This document shows, one piece after another, positions 25,246 to 26,523 of a DNA stretch of 26,523 bases; position 1 is the stretch's first letter, and each line of letters begins with the position of its first letter. The stretch lies in the NCBI GenBank assembly GCA_964434955.1, contig CAYSXI010000061.1, positions 1-26,523 of the forward strand, read 5' to 3'. The position numbers were made by a program, and so were the translations under genes. The notes below the pieces were generated by a model. The model made no database searches and was not told where the DNA came from. It saw nothing but the letters and a program-made list of their open reading frames with translations. Source of the DNA: JANQLU01 sp964434955 (GTDB lineage: Bacteria > Planctomycetota > Planctomycetia > Pirellulales > Pirellulaceae).

Positions 25246-26286
25246 CTAGTCGCACGCCATTTCCAGCGCGACTTTGGCGGCCTGGTGAAAGCTCCGAGTG
25301 TCGGCTTTACCTTGCCAGGCGATTTCCTCCGCGGTTCCGTGCGCGACACTGGTTCGAATGATCGGGAGCCCCAACGTGACGTTCACCGTTTCGAACATGT
25401 CTAGCAGTTTTAGAGCGATATGGCCCTGATCGTGATACATGGCGACCACGGCATCAAACTCGCCGAGCGCGGCGCGTCGCATCAGTGTGTCGCAAGGCTC
25501 CGGCCCGATCGCGTCGATACCTTGAACTTGACAAGCTTGGACGGCGGGGCGAATGATTTCAATCTCTTCTTTTCCAAATAGCCCTTGCTCACCTCCGTGA
25601 GGATTCAAGGCCGCGACGCCAATTCTTGGGAGTCGATCGATCGTTTTCGCTGCGAGTAGTTTTTTGCAGAAATCATTGGCCAGTTGGATTTTCGCCACAA
25701 TCGAATCGAAAGTCATCAAATCGAAAACCTGGCGAAGCGCATTGTGCAGGGTGACATGGACGACGCTTAGTCCAATCGGTCCGGCGACGGACTCCGATTC
25801 GGGAAGGTGCAACATCATGGCAACTTCCTTGACGCCACAAAAACGCCCCAAAAGTTCTGTGTGCCCGGGTTCATCGACTCCTGCGGCATTCAGCGCCTTT
25901 TTGTGAAGCGGGCCCGTCACAATTGCGCTGAGTTCGCCGGACATCGCGTGCTGAGTGGCGTGTCGAAGTGCTTCCAGCGCCAGTTTGCCGCCCGCCGTGA
26001 CGAATTCTCCAGGAGCAACTTCGTCCGCCCGAGCGTCGCCGCACTCGCGGACCCAAATGGAATCCATCGAGGTTTCAATCTCACTAGGCTTTTGAATCGT
26101 TTTGATTTTGCGTTCTACGCCAAAGAGTTCCAACGCGCGTTGCAGCACCGAGCGGCGGCCGTAGACGACGCTTTCATGAGTCTTTGCCTCTTGGCTGATG
26201 AGGTATTGGGCGATGAGTTCAGGCCCGATCCCAGCGGGATCGCCCATGGTCAGGCCAAGTATTTTTTTTGCAGTCGTTGCTTCCAT
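25246..26286 (-). CDS. pdxA: 4-hydroxythreonine-4-phosphate dehydrogenase (PdxA family)
   Basis: PdxA oxidises 4-phosphohydroxy-L-threonine with NAD+ in pyridoxal phosphate synthesis. The 346 residues match the family. Motifs: LTMGDPAGIGPE (12-23), VTGPLHK (123-129), GHTELLG (141-147), HVTLH (177-181), ALNPHGGEQGLFG (226-238), YHDQGHIALK (284-293) and the C-terminal PIIRTSVAHGTAEEIAWQGKAD. The metal-binding histidines are expected among H177/H181, H230 and H285, and all are present. Paralogues called PdxA2 act in sugar-acid breakdown (D-threonate/D-erythronate phosphate) and look similar, and no vitamin B6 neighbour gene is here to decide. The start is ATG 26284-26286. It is divergent from dtd, 66 bases apart. 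Confidence 0.92.
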   Translation of the reverse strand: MEATTAKKILGLTMGDPAGIGPELIAQYLISQEAKTHESVVYGRRSVLQRALELFGVERKIKTIQKPSEIETSMDSIWVRECGDARADEVAPGEFVTAGGKLALEALRHATQHAMSGELSAIVTGPLHKKALNAAGVDEPGHTELLGRFCGVKEVAMMLHLPESESVAGPIGLSVVHVTLHNALRQVFDLMTFDSIVAKIQLANDFCKKLLAAKTIDRLPRIGVAALNPHGGEQGLFGKEEIEIIRPAVQACQVQGIDAIGPEPCDTLMRRAALGEFDAVVAMYHDQGHIALKLLDMFETVNVTLGLPIIRTSVAHGTAEEIAWQGKADTRSFHQAAKVALEMACD

Positions 26287-26352
26287 GACTCGATTGTAGA
26301 ACCGGTTCGATCACGGCAAAATGGCGGGTCCCGGAAATCAAGGAATCGAGCA

Positions 26353-26523
26353 ATGCGAGCGGTCGTTCAACGAGTTTCATCTGCCAGTGTGTCGGTCAAT
26401 GACGAGCAGGTCGGCGCTATCGACCACGGTCTTCTCGTTCTGTTGGGGGTGGGCGATGAAGATTCCGAGTCGGACGCGAATTGGCTGGCCGAGAAATGCG
26501 TCTCCCTGCGAATATTCGAAGAT
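26353..26523 (+). CDS. dtd: D-aminoacyl-tRNA deacylase, N-terminal fragment
   Basis: The frame from ATG 26353 is open to the window end and gives 57 residues of a family of about 150. MRAVVQRVSSASVSV and GLLVLLGVG are the standard N-terminal strands, and EKCVSLRIFED is the dimer-interface stretch before the active site, which lies outside the window. The enzyme frees tRNA from wrongly attached D-amino acids and glycine in the cytoplasm. AAGGAA about 8 bases upstream of the ATG supports the start. The missing part includes the catalytic Gly-Pro and SQFT segments. Confidence 0.9.
   Translation, partial: MRAVVQRVSSASVSVNDEQVGAIDHGLLVLLGVGDEDSESDANWLAEKCVSLRIFED

Overview
The window (about 26.5 kb, one 100-base assembly gap) reads as chromosome of a planctomycete, most likely of the Pirellulales type. 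This is inferred from the adjacent DUF1800 and DUF1501 genes, a secreted protein with a PEP-CTERM sorting tail, several large secreted proteins of unknown function, few clear Shine-Dalgarno sites and moderate GC. No rRNA, tRNA, CRISPR array, prophage or insertion sequence was found.

Layout. 1-350 (+): the end of a heavy-metal-type RND efflux permease, followed by three 19-bp tandem repeats. 487-4099 (-): a CASTOR/POLLUX-like ion channel and a Na+/Ca2+ exchanger family antiporter. 4356-7098 (-): a large secreted Asp-box (BNR/sortilin-like) propeller protein and a small charged putative lipoprotein. 7238-8349 (-): two small membrane proteins of unknown function. 8414-14229 (-): an RNA and cofactor block that runs, in transcription order, rpsO, pnp, [terminator], histidine kinase, ribF, nrnA. 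14464-16987 (-): a PEP-CTERM protein with its own promoter and terminator, then clpX. 17264-17575 (-): a small membrane protein. 18062-25111 (+): two large secreted proteins with internal short repeats, the first interrupted by the gap, then DUF1800 and DUF1501. 25246-26286 (-) is pdxA, and from 26353 (+) the start of dtd runs off the window end.

How the genes work together. rpsO, pnp, ribF and nrnA belong to a neighbourhood widely conserved in bacteria (rbfA-nrnA-truB-ribF-rpsO-pnp). Here the order is permuted and a soluble histidine kinase sits directly upstream of ribF. PNPase and NrnA act in series in RNA decay: PNPase leaves short oligonucleotides that NrnA-type enzymes degrade. The PNPase carries an extra 100-residue acidic and then RGG/Gly-rich tail. 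DUF1800 and DUF1501 form the usual planctomycete pair of exported proteins, probably co-transcribed with the 667-residue secreted protein before them.

No clearly new defence or biosynthetic system is visible. The points most worth a second look are the kinase-ribF coupling, the PNPase tail, the internally duplicated protein carrying the gap, the structured leader of the PEP-CTERM gene, and the channel/exchanger pair.
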